64,000 nucleotides of DNA from Salinispora cortesiana (GTDB taxonomy: Bacteria > Actinomycetota > Actinomycetes > Mycobacteriales > Micromonosporaceae): positions 62,001 through 126,000 of the forward strand of contig NZ_AXVR01000005.1 in assembly GCF_000484695.1 (NCBI RefSeq). Direction: 5' to 3'. Every line of letters begins with the position of its first letter. Position 1 is the first letter of the stretch. Under the pieces are notes generated by a model, which did not search any database, was not told where the DNA came from, and was given only the letters and a program-made list of their open reading frames with translations. The position numbers and the translations under genes are program-made. Below, one piece after another: positions 1-8,138 of this stretch.

Positions 1-231
1 GCCATACTTGATCGGGGCCGGGAAGTCACCCTCCTGGAACGGGGCGCGCATCGCCGGATACTGTCCGCTCGGGACAGCGCCGGTGAACACCAGCGTCTCG
101 GTGCCGCGGCTCACGCCGGAGTAGCGGGTCCGGACGAGCACTTCGCCGGCGTTCGGGGTGGGCACCAGCACCGAGCGGAGCTCGCCTCGGCCGGGCGTGG
201 CCAGCCAGAAGGCGCGTGCGGTCGGGCTCAC
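1..231 (-). CDS. Zinc-binding MDR-family dehydrogenase, N-terminal part only
   Basis: The 77 codons visible on the minus strand begin at a GTG (position 231) behind a purine-rich GGAGAGGAG site and run off the left edge. The peptide begins [20 protein letters not shown] and continues with a segment containing [19 protein letters not shown], which looks like the first beta strands of a medium-chain dehydrogenase/reductase; the SRGTE stretch occupies the place of the usual first zinc ligand. Only the N-terminus is present, so substrate and zinc content cannot be judged. It is divergent from the next gene, with about 90 bp between the two starts. The family call is moderate; the existence of a coding region is well supported by start, ribosome site and an open frame. 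Confidence 0.6.
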   Translation of the reverse strand, partial: MSPTARAFWLATPGRGELRSVLVPTPNAGEVLVRTRYSGVSRGTETLVFTGAVPSGQYPAMRAPFQEGDFPAPIKYG

Positions 232-321
232 CGGCTACTCCTCTCCACGGCCCCGGCGAACCGGAGCGATGCGTTGTCCGTAGACCCTGTCAGAGTGGTC
301 GATCATAGACAGGGAGGCACG

Positions 322-2682
322 GTGGCCACGGTTCGAAACGGTCCGTTGATTGGGCTGTCCCTCCAGATTCTCCTGTCAACCGGGTTGGCCGGGACGGTGG
401 GGCTCGGCGCCGCCGGTTGGTGCGCCGGCCTCGCGTACGGGTTGGTGGTGTGCCTGGCGCTCAGTCGCGGCCTGCACCTGGCGGCGAGGGGCCTCGGGCC
501 GGCCGACCGAGTGACGCTCGCTCGGGCGGTGCTCATCGGCGCGGTCGTCGCGCTGGTGGCGGACGGGCTCACCGGCCGCCCGGTGCCGGTCGGGCTCCTG
601 ACCGCTCTCGCCGCGGTGGCGCTGTCGCTGGACGCGGTTGATGGCTACGTGGCCCGACGCACCGGCACCGAGAGCGCGTTCGGCGCCCGGTTCGACATGG
701 AGATCGACAGCGTCCTGGTGGCGGTGCTCAGTCTGCACGTGGCACCCGTGGTGGGGCCCTGGGTGCTGATCCTCGGTGCGATGCGGTACGTGTTCCTCGT
801 CGCCGGCTGGGCCCTGCCCTGGCTACGCGGGCCGCTCCCGCCGCGCTACTGGCGCAAGGTGGTCGCGGCGGCCCTCGGCGTGGTGTTGCTGGTGGTGACG
901 TCCCGACTGCTGTCGAGCGCGGTCGGCGGGCTGCTCGCCCTGGCGGTGTTGGTGCTGCAACTGGAGTCGTTTGGCCGGGACGTGGCCTGGCGGTGGCGGC
1001 GCCGCGCCGACCCGCCGCCGGCCCCGCTGCCGACGGCACCCACCGAGGCAGCGGGGCCACGGTGGCCGGCATGGCGGCGACGGATACCCGCCACGCTGGC
1101 GGTGCTGCTGGTGTTGGCCGCCCTCACCGTGCCGCGGCAGCCCAGTCACCTGGTACCGGCCGCGCTACTGCGGATCCCGCTGGAAGGTCTCGCGTTGGCG
1201 GCTCTCCTGCTCGCCGTGCCCGCCCGGGCACGGCGGCCGGTGGCCGCACTGGCGGGGACGCTGCTCGGGCTGCTGGTGGTGGTCAAGGCTGCCGACCTGA
1301 GCTTCCACAGCACCCTCGGCCGGCCGGTCGACCTGGCCCTGGACTGGCGCCTCCTCGACGAGACGTTCACCTTTGTCAGCGCCTCGGTTGGCCGAGGCGG
1401 CGCGATCGTGGCGTCCGTCGGCGCCGGCCTACTGGTGGGGACGCTGTTGACGGTCACCACCTGGGCGGTCCTGCGGCTGAGTCGACTGCTGTCCGGGCGC
1501 CCGGACAGCGCGCGGCGGATACTGGTGGGCCTGGTGGTGCTCTGGCTGGTGGCCGCCGCCACCGGGGTACGGATTGTCCCCGGTCTCCCGGTGGCCGACG
1601 CCGCCACAACCGACCTGGTCCGGGCGCACGCCGCGCAGGTGCAGGCACGCCTTCAGGACCGCGCGAACTTCGCCGACCGGGTGAACATCGACCCGTACCG
1701 CCTGGTCCCCGACGATCAGCTGCTGACCGCGCTGGAGGGCAAGGATGTCCTGGTCGCCTTCGTGGAGAGCTACGGGCGGGACGTGGTGCAGGAGCCGGAG
1801 TTCGCCGCCGTCGAGAGGGTGCTCGACGAGGGGCAGCGGCGACTCTCCGCCGCCGGCTTCGGTGCCCGCAGCGCCTTCCTCACCTCGCCCACCGCCGGAG
1901 GGGGTAGCTGGCTGGCCCACGCGACGCTGCTCTCCGGGCTCTGGATCGACAACAACCAGCGGCACCAGACGCTGCTGGCCAGCGAGCGGACCCCTCTCGG
2001 TGCGGCGTTCCAGCGGGCCGGTTGGCGGACGGTGGGAGTGATGCCGGCGGTCAACCAGCCCTGGCCGGAGGGGGCCTTCTACGGCTACGAACGGTTCTAC
2101 GACGAGTACCACCTCGGGTATCAGGGCCCCCGGTTCGGCTTCGCCCCGATGCCCGACCAGTACACCCTCTCCGCCTTCCACCAGCGGGAGCTGGCCGGCA
2201 CCGACCGCCGGCCGGTGATGGCCGAACTAGCACTGGTCTCCAGCCACTCGCCCTGGACCCACATCCCGAGGCTGGTCGACTGGGACACCCTCGGCGACGG
2301 CCGGGTGTTCCACGACGCCAGCGAACGCAGCTCGTCAACGCAGCCCCGGATCGGGTACCGCCGGTCCATCGAGTACGCCCTCGGCGCCCTCATCTCCTAC
2401 GTACAGCGATACGGCGACGACGACCTGGTGCTGATCGTGGTCGGTGACCACCAACCGGCACCAGTGATCACCGGTCCGGGCGCCAGCCGGGACGTGCCGG
2501 TCCACCTCGTTGCCCGCGATCCGACCGTGTTGGCGCAGATCGCCGGATGGGGCTGGCCGGACGGGCTGCGCCCGACGCCGGACGCCCCGGTGTGGCGGAT
2601 GGACGAATTCCGGGACCGCTTCCTGGCCACCTTCTCCCCCGCCCTCGCCCCGCCGCCCCCGGTGGCCGGCCCACCGCGCTGA
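322..2682 (+). CDS. CDP-alcohol phosphatidyltransferase fused to a sulfatase-like domain, membrane protein
   Basis: The N-terminal third is a multi-helix membrane domain with a complete CDP-alcohol phosphotransferase motif D-G-x2-A-R-x8-G-x3-D-x3-D at about residues 107-129 (DGYVAR ... GARFDMEID). This family moves a phospho-alcohol from a CDP carrier, usually in phospholipid synthesis. After further membrane segments to about residue 430, the C-terminal half looks like an alkaline-phosphatase/sulfatase superfamily domain (VLVAFVESYGRDV near its start, VVGDHQPAP near its end) of the kind that processes lipid-linked phospho-groups outside the cell. The start is GTG 322 with GGGAGG 6-7 bases upstream; an in-frame TTG at 274 has no such site. 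The combination suggests envelope glycerophospho- or phospho-polymer chemistry, but the substrate is unknown. Length is 786 residues. Confidence 0.75.
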   Translation: MATVRNGPLIGLSLQILLSTGLAGTVGLGAAGWCAGLAYGLVVCLALSRGLHLAARGLGPADRVTLARAVLIGAVVALVADGLTGRPVPVGLLTALAAVALSLDAVDGYVARRTGTESAFGARFDMEIDSVLVAVLSLHVAPVVGPWVLILGAMRYVFLVAGWALPWLRGPLPPRYWRKVVAAALGVVLLVVTSRLLSSAVGGLLALAVLVLQLESFGRDVAWRWRRRADPPPAPLPTAPTEAAGPRWPAWRRRIPATLAVLLVLAALTVPRQPSHLVPAALLRIPLEGLALAALLLAVPARARRPVAALAGTLLGLLVVVKAADLSFHSTLGRPVDLALDWRLLDETFTFVSASVGRGGAIVASVGAGLLVGTLLTVTTWAVLRLSRLLSGRPDSARRILVGLVVLWLVAAATGVRIVPGLPVADAATTDLVRAHAAQVQARLQDRANFADRVNIDPYRLVPDDQLLTALEGKDVLVAFVESYGRDVVQEPEFAAVERVLDEGQRRLSAAGFGARSAFLTSPTAGGGSWLAHATLLSGLWIDNNQRHQTLLASERTPLGAAFQRAGWRTVGVMPAVNQPWPEGAFYGYERFYDEYHLGYQGPRFGFAPMPDQYTLSAFHQRELAGTDRRPVMAELALVSSHSPWTHIPRLVDWDTLGDGRVFHDASERSSSTQPRIGYRRSIEYALGALISYVQRYGDDDLVLIVVGDHQPAPVITGPGASRDVPVHLVARDPTVLAQIAGWGWPDGLRPTPDAPVWRMDEFRDRFLATFSPALAPPPPVAGPPR

Positions 2683-2733
2683 CCGCCACAGTCATCCGCG
2701 CCGACCCTCGCCGGAGTCACGTTGGGATGACCG

Positions 2734-3942
2734 TCACAGAATCGTGCGGAGGCCGGGCAGACGACGGACTGTCACGGCAGCGGCGACGCTGATGACGATG
2801 CCGAGAGTGGTGACGGCGACGAAGGTGGCCATGGTGGGTAGGCCGGCGCGGGCGAACGCGAACTGCAGGGCGACGACGATCGGCAGGTGGATGAGGTAAA
2901 TCGTGTAGGAGCTGGCGGCCATGGCACGGGTGACTCGGTTGTGGCCGGTGAAGAGGTCTCGGAACAGGGTGACCAGGCCGATACTGAGGCCGACGCACAG
3001 GAAGGTCTCGGTCAGGGTCCAGCAGGCCGAGGCCCAGGAGGCACCACCGGGGGCGAAGAATCGGGTGTCGGTGCCGGTCCAGAACAGTACGACGGTGAGT
3101 GCTACGCCGATGGCCAGCCAGGTATAGCCGGTCCGGCGGGGCAGTCGGGAGTGCCAATCACATCGATATGCTCTGACGCCGGCGGCAAAGAATGCCGCAT
3201 ATTGGGCAAGGCGCGCCGGTTCGGCCTGAATGAACCCGAACAACGGCACCCACTGGTCAAGCGGGTACCAGATTCGGATGAGGAACACGACCGCGGCCAG
3301 AGTGAGGGTGCAGATAGCCAGGCTGCGGTTGTCGGTCAGCCAGGTCAGCCGAGCCGGCCGGCTCGGCCTCGGGTTTTGGCGGAGGCCACGCAGTCGCTCG
3401 CCGAGCCAGTGGAACAGCAGGTACAGGGCACAGAAGACAAGCAGTGTCTGGATGAACCACAGGTGCCCGAACTGCAGGTCGGGCCAGACCGGGCCGGTCC
3501 ATTCGGCCGGCTGTGGGCCGAAGCCGAGGAAGACGTCCAGGTAGTAGCGAGGAAACGAGATCGGCGGATAGCCGCGGTATTCGCGGTAGTAGACGTACAT
3601 CAGTACGGGAATGATCGTGGCCGAGCCAACCAGAAACGGAATTCCGAGGCGCTTGAATCGACCGAGCATGAATACCCAGCTGCCTTTGTGATCGACGGCG
3701 CGGGGCACGAGGAACGCGGCGACGAAGAACAGCAGGCTCATCCGGAACGCTCCGCCCACTGCGGAGAGGGTGGCCATGACGGGTACGTGCTGGCCGCTGT
3801 TGAAGTACCACCAATCGGCGGGGCCGTATGCCTGGGCGGCATGGTGGATCACCACCAGGAGGATCATCGCCACCCGCAGGTTGTCCAGGTAGTGCAGGTA
3901 CTGGGTGCGGTGTGCGGAGGGTTCACCTACGACACTGTCCAT
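2734..3942 (-). CDS. Acyltransferase 3 family membrane protein
   Basis: This 402-residue protein has about ten hydrophobic segments and opens with YLHYLDNLRVAMILLVVIHH, the characteristic first helix of acyltransferase family 3 (membrane O-acyltransferases that acetylate sugars, peptidoglycan or antibiotics), including the conserved histidine at the end of the helix. The substrate cannot be read from sequence. The gene is divergent from a TetR regulator. Its ATG lies 6 bases after a TATACT box embedded in an 18-bp palindrome, so transcription is probably leaderless and directly blocked when the palindrome is occupied. The downstream end is about 50 bp from the end of the convergent phosphatidyltransferase gene. 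Confidence 0.8.
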   Translation of the reverse strand: MDSVVGEPSAHRTQYLHYLDNLRVAMILLVVIHHAAQAYGPADWWYFNSGQHVPVMATLSAVGGAFRMSLLFFVAAFLVPRAVDHKGSWVFMLGRFKRLGIPFLVGSATIIPVLMYVYYREYRGYPPISFPRYYLDVFLGFGPQPAEWTGPVWPDLQFGHLWFIQTLLVFCALYLLFHWLGERLRGLRQNPRPSRPARLTWLTDNRSLAICTLTLAAVVFLIRIWYPLDQWVPLFGFIQAEPARLAQYAAFFAAGVRAYRCDWHSRLPRRTGYTWLAIGVALTVVLFWTGTDTRFFAPGGASWASACWTLTETFLCVGLSIGLVTLFRDLFTGHNRVTRAMAASSYTIYLIHLPIVVALQFAFARAGLPTMATFVAVTTLGIVISVAAAVTVRRLPGLRTIL

Positions 3943-3943
3943 G

Positions 3944-3961
3944 TGTTCAGTATACTGAACA
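3944..3961. promoter_or_regulatory. Perfect 18-bp palindrome, probable TetR operator
   Basis: TGTTCAGTATACTGAACA is a perfect inverted repeat lying between the divergent acyltransferase and TetR genes. A third half-site, TGTTCAG, follows at 3964-3970. On the minus strand the central TATACT is placed 6 bases before the acyltransferase ATG, the usual spacing of a leaderless actinobacterial -10 box. A repressor bound here would cover that promoter. The binding protein is inferred to be the adjacent TetR. Confidence 0.75.
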
Positions 3962-4033
3962 TCTGTTCAGCGATGGATCCCTAGCGCCACGGAGATCACC
4001 TCGCGGGATGTCCCCAAGGACAGTGCCGGTGCG

Positions 4034-4723
4034 ATGACATACCGTGCTGGCATGGAAGCGTCGCCGTCGGACCTGACCGGACGAGCGCGGCTACGCGCGG
4101 CGGCCCTACGCCTGTTCGCGCAGCGCGGCTTCGCCGCCACCTCGGCTCGCGCGGTAGCCGCCGAGGCCGGGCTCTCGCCGGCCCTGGTGATACACCACTT
4201 CGGCTCCAAGGAAGGGCTGCGTGCCGCCGTCGATGAGCAGGTCTTGGCCCGGCTCGGCGCTGCCCTGCGGGAGCTGGATCCGGGCGGCGGGGACCTACTG
4301 GAGTCACTGGGTGAGATGTCCGCGCGGATGTTCGGCGCTGACCCGGTCTTGCGCGGCTACCTGCGTCGGGCCCTACAGGAGGACAGCCCGGCCAGCGCGG
4401 CACTGTTCGGCCGCCTGCTGGAGGGTGCGCGCACCGAGTTGGAGCGGCTGGTCGCGGCCGAGGGCGGCCGCACGGATGCGGATCTGCAGTGGGCACCGTT
4501 CCAGATGCTGTGCCTGATCGTGGGCCCGCTGCTGCTGGAGCCGGTCATGCAACCGAATCTGGACCAACCCATGTTCGAAGCACCGGCGTTGACCCGCCGC
4601 AGCGCCGCGAACCAACGCCTACTGAGGCTGGGCCTGTTCGGTGCCGACCAGTCAACCGGTGCGCCAGACACTGCGAAGCCCGCCGGCAGCGACAGTCTCG
4701 GCGGAGGCAGGTCCTGCGGCTAG
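4034..4723 (+). CDS. TetR-family transcriptional regulator
   Basis: The N-terminus carries a typical TetR helix-turn-helix (ALRLFAQRGFAATSARAVAA, then EAGLSPALVIHHFGSKEGLR) at about residues 22-62 and a variable ligand-binding C-terminal domain. It is divergent from the acyltransferase-3 gene across a perfect palindrome, so it most likely represses that gene and itself. Two in-frame starts are possible, ATG 4034 and ATG 4052; neither has a strong ribosome site, and the second gives a more usual distance to the HTH. The C-terminal tail (about residues 210-229) is low-complexity. The ligand is unknown. Confidence 0.85.
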   Translation: MTYRAGMEASPSDLTGRARLRAAALRLFAQRGFAATSARAVAAEAGLSPALVIHHFGSKEGLRAAVDEQVLARLGAALRELDPGGGDLLESLGEMSARMFGADPVLRGYLRRALQEDSPASAALFGRLLEGARTELERLVAAEGGRTDADLQWAPFQMLCLIVGPLLLEPVMQPNLDQPMFEAPALTRRSAANQRLLRLGLFGADQSTGAPDTAKPAGSDSLGGGRSCG

Positions 4724-4858
4724 CTACCGCACGGTTGGGCACTGCAGGCTAGGGGTTTACGCATTGCAGCTCCCGGACTGCGGCGACGTCGGGCGGGAGG
4801 GCCGCCTCGGCCCGCGAGCCGGGACGCACGGCGCCACGAGGGCCGATCGACTCGACGG

Positions 4859-5758
4859 TCAGGCTGGGTCCGGGCGGCCGAGGCGCCAGTAGCCCATGAA
4901 GGCTACTGCCCGACGATCCAGGCCGCGTTCGGTGACAAGATGACGACGGAGGGCGCGGATGACGCCTGCCTCGCCCGCCAGCCAGGCGTAGAGCGGGACC
5001 GGGAGAACGGAGATGGGCATCTCCCAGAGGAGCTCTGTGTCCAGGTTGAGCTCGGTGACCGGCACCCCGACCGACGGACCGGACATCAACTCCGCCGCCG
5101 CGGCCGACACGGCCGGCACGAGCCGGGCGCCGTGCGGGTGCCCGCCCCGGGCCAGCCAACGCACCGCCACCCCCGGTGGCGCTGCCACCGACTGCACGTC
5201 GTCGACCTCGGGCACCTCCAGCAGCACCCGACCACGGGCGGTGACCGGAAGCCGCTCCAGGATGGAACAGATCGCCGGCACCGCCGTCTCGTCGCCGGCG
5301 AGCAGAAGCTTCGCGGCGGCCGGTGGCCGAAACTCGACACCGCCGTGTTCACCGTCGTAGCCCGCATCCGGGCCGACAATCACGATCTGGTCCCCGCGCC
5401 GCACCCGGCGCGCCCAGCGGGTCGCCGGCCCGCCGTCACCGTGCAGCACGAGGTCAACGTCGACCTCGGAGAGCTCGGGGCGCACGGCGCGGACGGTGTA
5501 GGTGCGGATCGGATTGCGCTGACACTCCGGCAGTGCCCGCCAGTGGGCGTACCAGTCCGGTCCCTCCGGCAACCCTGCCCCCCGTTCGCCCGGCAGCGGG
5601 AACGCCAGCTTGACGCGCTGGTCGTAGCCGTTGTCGGCGAACCGGTCCAGGTCCGGACCAGTGAAGGTAACCCGCACGAACGACGGGCTGAGCCGACGCA
5701 CGGCGCGAACCTCGACGGTGAACAGCCGCCAGGGCGCGACGGGCAGGGTCTGGGTCAT
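4859..5758 (-). CDS. Siderophore-interacting protein (ferric-siderophore reductase family)
   Basis: This 299-residue protein belongs to the SIP/ViuB flavin- and NAD(P)H-dependent reductases that release iron from imported siderophores in the cytoplasm. The N-terminal FAD-binding half contains the RxYTVR-type motif (NPIRTYTVRAVRPE) and the C-terminal half ends with the family's AWLAGEAGVIRALRRHL and RRAVAFMGYWRLG motifs. The start is ATG 5758, five bases after GGAAGG. An iron box lies 54 bp upstream at 5812-5830, which indicates repression by an IdeR/DmdR1 regulator when iron is plentiful. No siderophore synthesis or transporter gene is adjacent, so it presumably serves siderophores handled elsewhere in the genome. 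Confidence 0.92.
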   Translation of the reverse strand: MTQTLPVAPWRLFTVEVRAVRRLSPSFVRVTFTGPDLDRFADNGYDQRVKLAFPLPGERGAGLPEGPDWYAHWRALPECQRNPIRTYTVRAVRPELSEVDVDLVLHGDGGPATRWARRVRRGDQIVIVGPDAGYDGEHGGVEFRPPAAAKLLLAGDETAVPAICSILERLPVTARGRVLLEVPEVDDVQSVAAPPGVAVRWLARGGHPHGARLVPAVSAAAAELMSGPSVGVPVTELNLDTELLWEMPISVLPVPLYAWLAGEAGVIRALRRHLVTERGLDRRAVAFMGYWRLGRPDPA

Positions 5759-5811
5759 GATGCCTTCCAGGGTCGGGCACGGGAACCTGTCCCGCACCGC
5801 ACTCGACCCAG

Positions 5812-5830
5812 TTAGGTTAGCCTTACCTTG
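5812..5830. promoter_or_regulatory. Iron box (IdeR/DmdR1 type)
   Basis: TTAGGTTAGCCTTACCTTG matches the 19-bp actinobacterial iron-box consensus (TTAGGTTAGGCTAACCTAA) at 15 of 19 positions, with the TTAGGTTAG left arm intact. It sits just upstream of the siderophore-interacting protein gene, as expected for an iron-repressed promoter. Confidence 0.85.
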
Positions 5831-6019
5831 ACCACTGTCAAGTGGAGATCGACACAGTCGAACGGCTCGACCGGCCGACAGCTCGCCGCCACCACCGCGC
5901 CCGAGGGCGGGGCAGGTCTTCAGCCCACACCACGACGGCGGTAGCGTGTCGCCACACCGTTGCCCGTGGGGTGGTCCCCGCCCCGGCGTGGCGCTAGCGA
6001 TCGTACGGAGGATGCAGCC

Positions 6020-7507
6020 ATGTCCCACGGCGACGAGTCGTTCGCGGCCAGCGACTACAAGGTGTCGCGGCCGGCTTTCGACGTCACCATGCGCGGCTTC
6101 GACAAACGGCAGGTGGAACGACACCTTGACCAGCTCGACGGCGAGCTGCTCCGGGCCGTGACCGACCGCAACCAGGCACATGTCCGAGCCAAGGCACTGA
6201 CGGCCCAGCTCGCCGACCTGGAGACGGAGGTCGCCGAGCTACGCGAGCGGCCAGCCCGGGTCGACCGCGCCGCGTTCCGCGATCTGGGACCGATGGTCGA
6301 AGAAATCCTGGCGCTGGCCGAACGGCAGGCCGACATGATCGGCGAGACGGCCGGACAGCGGGCAGCCGAGCTCACGGCGGAGGCGGAGCGGACGCTCACC
6401 GACGCCCAGGAACAGGCGGCCAGCACGATGCGCGACTTCGAAGCGGAGTTGGCCACCCGGCGTACCGAACAGGAGCAGGTGGACGAGGAGCGGCGGGCCG
6501 CTGCCCAGGCCGAGTTGGCCGAGATCCGCGCCGCCGCCGACCAGCTACGAGAGGCGGGCGAGGCCGCCCACGAGCGAGCCCGGCAGGAGGCGATCCAGGC
6601 CGACGAGCAGAGCGCCCAGCGGATCGAGCAGGCCCGAGCCGAGGCCGAGGCGTTCCTCAGCTCCGCCCGCACCCAGATCCAGCAGGAGGTGCAGGCGGCC
6701 CGGACCCGAACCCAGGAGGAGCTGGCGCGCTGGCAGTCCACTGTGGAACGGGAGCTGACCGACAAGCGTACCGGCGCCGAGCAGGAGCTGACCGAGCAGC
6801 GCGCCACGGCCGAACGGGAACTCGCGGCCCAACGCACCGCCGCCGAGCAGGAGATCGCCGCGCTCATCGCCGAGGCCCAGGAGTATGCCGCGAAGGTGCG
6901 CCAGCGAATCGACGAGCAGGCAGCCAGCCATCAGCAGCAGCTCGCCGCGGTGCAGCAGGACATCCGAGACCGCCGGGAGGGACTCGGCCGGCTCCAGTCC
7001 GAGCTGGAGGCCGGCCAGCAGCAGCTCACTCAGGTCCGCCAGGACGGCAACGCCATCGATCAGGAGCTGATCAAGCAGCAGCAGCGACTCGGCACGGCCC
7101 GCCGGGAACTCGCCGACGAGCTGCACCGGCTTGAGGAGGCGCGGCGCGCGGCCGACTACGCCGACCAACACGCCAAGGAGGTCAGGTCGCGGGTCAAACG
7201 CGAGGCGAAGCGGGTGGCCGACCTGGCCGCGGCGGCGGTGATGGCAGCCGCTACGGGCGGTGCCGCGACCGCGGAGTACCCGCAGGTAGTCGCCCGCAAC
7301 GTCCCCACCGGCGGCGACGCACCGACACCAGCACCCGGCCAGCCGAACAACTCGGCCGGCGGCCAGCAGCCAGAGCAGCCGGACGAGGATGCCGGTGGCG
7401 CAGCCGGCCCCGACGAGCACAGCGAGACATCGGAGCTGCCCGGCGCCACCTCGGTGCGCCCCGACGAGCCGACCCTCCCCGGCGATACGGTGCCAGTCGC
7501 CGGCTGA
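6020..7507 (+). CDS. DivIVA-domain long coiled-coil protein
   Basis: The first 50 residues contain a DivIVA-like start (VTMRGFDKRQVERHLDQLDG), followed by about 370 residues of almost unbroken coiled coil rich in Glu, Ala, Gln and Arg with repeated QRxxAExELxxQRTxAEQE blocks (about residues 215-290). The last 75 residues are a disordered Pro/Gly/Ala tail. The arrangement resembles actinomycete polarity and filament proteins of the Scy/FilP group, so a cytoskeletal or polar-growth role is likely but not shown. The start is ATG 6020 behind CGGAGG; an open extension to 5960 lacks a ribosome site. No operon partner is evident, since the next gene is convergent. Confidence 0.8.
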   Translation: MSHGDESFAASDYKVSRPAFDVTMRGFDKRQVERHLDQLDGELLRAVTDRNQAHVRAKALTAQLADLETEVAELRERPARVDRAAFRDLGPMVEEILALAERQADMIGETAGQRAAELTAEAERTLTDAQEQAASTMRDFEAELATRRTEQEQVDEERRAAAQAELAEIRAAADQLREAGEAAHERARQEAIQADEQSAQRIEQARAEAEAFLSSARTQIQQEVQAARTRTQEELARWQSTVERELTDKRTGAEQELTEQRATAERELAAQRTAAEQEIAALIAEAQEYAAKVRQRIDEQAASHQQQLAAVQQDIRDRREGLGRLQSELEAGQQQLTQVRQDGNAIDQELIKQQQRLGTARRELADELHRLEEARRAADYADQHAKEVRSRVKREAKRVADLAAAAVMAAATGGAATAEYPQVVARNVPTGGDAPTPAPGQPNNSAGGQQPEQPDEDAGGAAGPDEHSETSELPGATSVRPDEPTLPGDTVPVAG

Positions 7508-7518
7508 CCACCACCGTT

Positions 7519-7597
7519 GCGTCGGAGCCAGACAGCGCCATTGCTCAGTCCGAGCCGGACAGCACGACCGCCACCGCTCAGTCCGAGCCGGACAATT
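7519..7597. repeat. 33-bp tandem repeats copying the 3' end of the lipoprotein gene
   Basis: GCTCAGTCCGAGCCGGACA occurs identically at 7543-7561 and 7576-7594, a 33-bp period, and a diverged third copy (GTCGGAGCCAGACAGCGCCA) begins near 7520. On the minus strand each copy reads as the LSGSD-stop end of the neighbouring lipoprotein gene, so the gene's last codons have been duplicated downstream of its own stop. Confidence 0.8.
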
Positions 7598-8138
7598 CAG
7601 CGTAGTCGGCAGCGGTGAGCGGCCCCTGCGACAACGACCCGTCCGCCCGGGGGACGCCCAGCGGCGCACCGTCGCGCAGGAACGACACCGCGTCAACCTC
7701 CGGGCGGGCGGTGAGGGTGCAGACAATCTGGCCGAAGGCGAAGACCTCGTCGCTCCGGCCCGCGCCCTCCGCCACCGACGGCACGTCCACCTCGGCCCGC
7801 GCCCCGGTGAGGCGGATGCCGGCCACGGTGACCGCACCGAAGAGCGCGGTGGCCAGACCCTCGGCCCGCTCGGCCTCGTTCGGACCGGCCAGCAGGTGCT
7901 CCAGGTGCTGGCTAACCGTCGGCGACATGTCGAGGCGACGGTGGACCAGGACGAGGCGGTCATCGCGCACAAAGTAGAGCTCTTCGGTGAACCGCCCGAC
8001 CGGATCGGAGATCGCCGTACCCGGGGTCGGGAACGGCCCATACGGCGCCTCCACCGCCCGCGGCTGATCGTCAGTGGGTACGCCGCAACCCGCGAGCAGC
8101 AGCACCAACAGCGTGGCCAGCGCCAGGCGGGCGTTCAC
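7578..8138 (-). CDS. GerMN-domain lipoprotein, third gene of a two-component operon
   Basis: This 186-residue protein has a lipoprotein signal with lipobox LLLAGC at residues 13-18, so it is probably anchored outside the membrane. The rest (FVRDDRLVLVHRRLDMSPTVSQ ... VCTLTARPEVDAVSF) fits a GerMN domain, which is also found in LpqB, the lipoprotein partner of the MtrAB system. It overlaps the stop of the sensor-kinase gene by four bases, so the two are translationally coupled. Its likely role is to modulate the sensor kinase, as LpqB and CseA do; this rests on gene order and domain type. The 3' end has been tandemly duplicated beyond the stop codon. Confidence 0.82.
   Translation of the reverse strand: MNARLALATLLVLLLAGCGVPTDDQPRAVEAPYGPFPTPGTAISDPVGRFTEELYFVRDDRLVLVHRRLDMSPTVSQHLEHLLAGPNEAERAEGLATALFGAVTVAGIRLTGARAEVDVPSVAEGAGRSDEVFAFGQIVCTLTARPEVDAVSFLRDGAPLGVPRADGSLSQGPLTAADYAELSGSD

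Noticed and set aside
2887..3984. A 365-codon plus-strand frame over the acyltransferase gene
   Set aside because: The minus-strand frame has clear membrane helices and family motifs; the plus frame is an artefact of GC-rich third positions.
6545..8041. A 498-codon open frame antisense to the DivIVA-like gene
   Set aside because: It mirrors codon bias of the coiled-coil gene, continues across the intergenic repeats into the lipoprotein gene and has no ribosome site or family resemblance.
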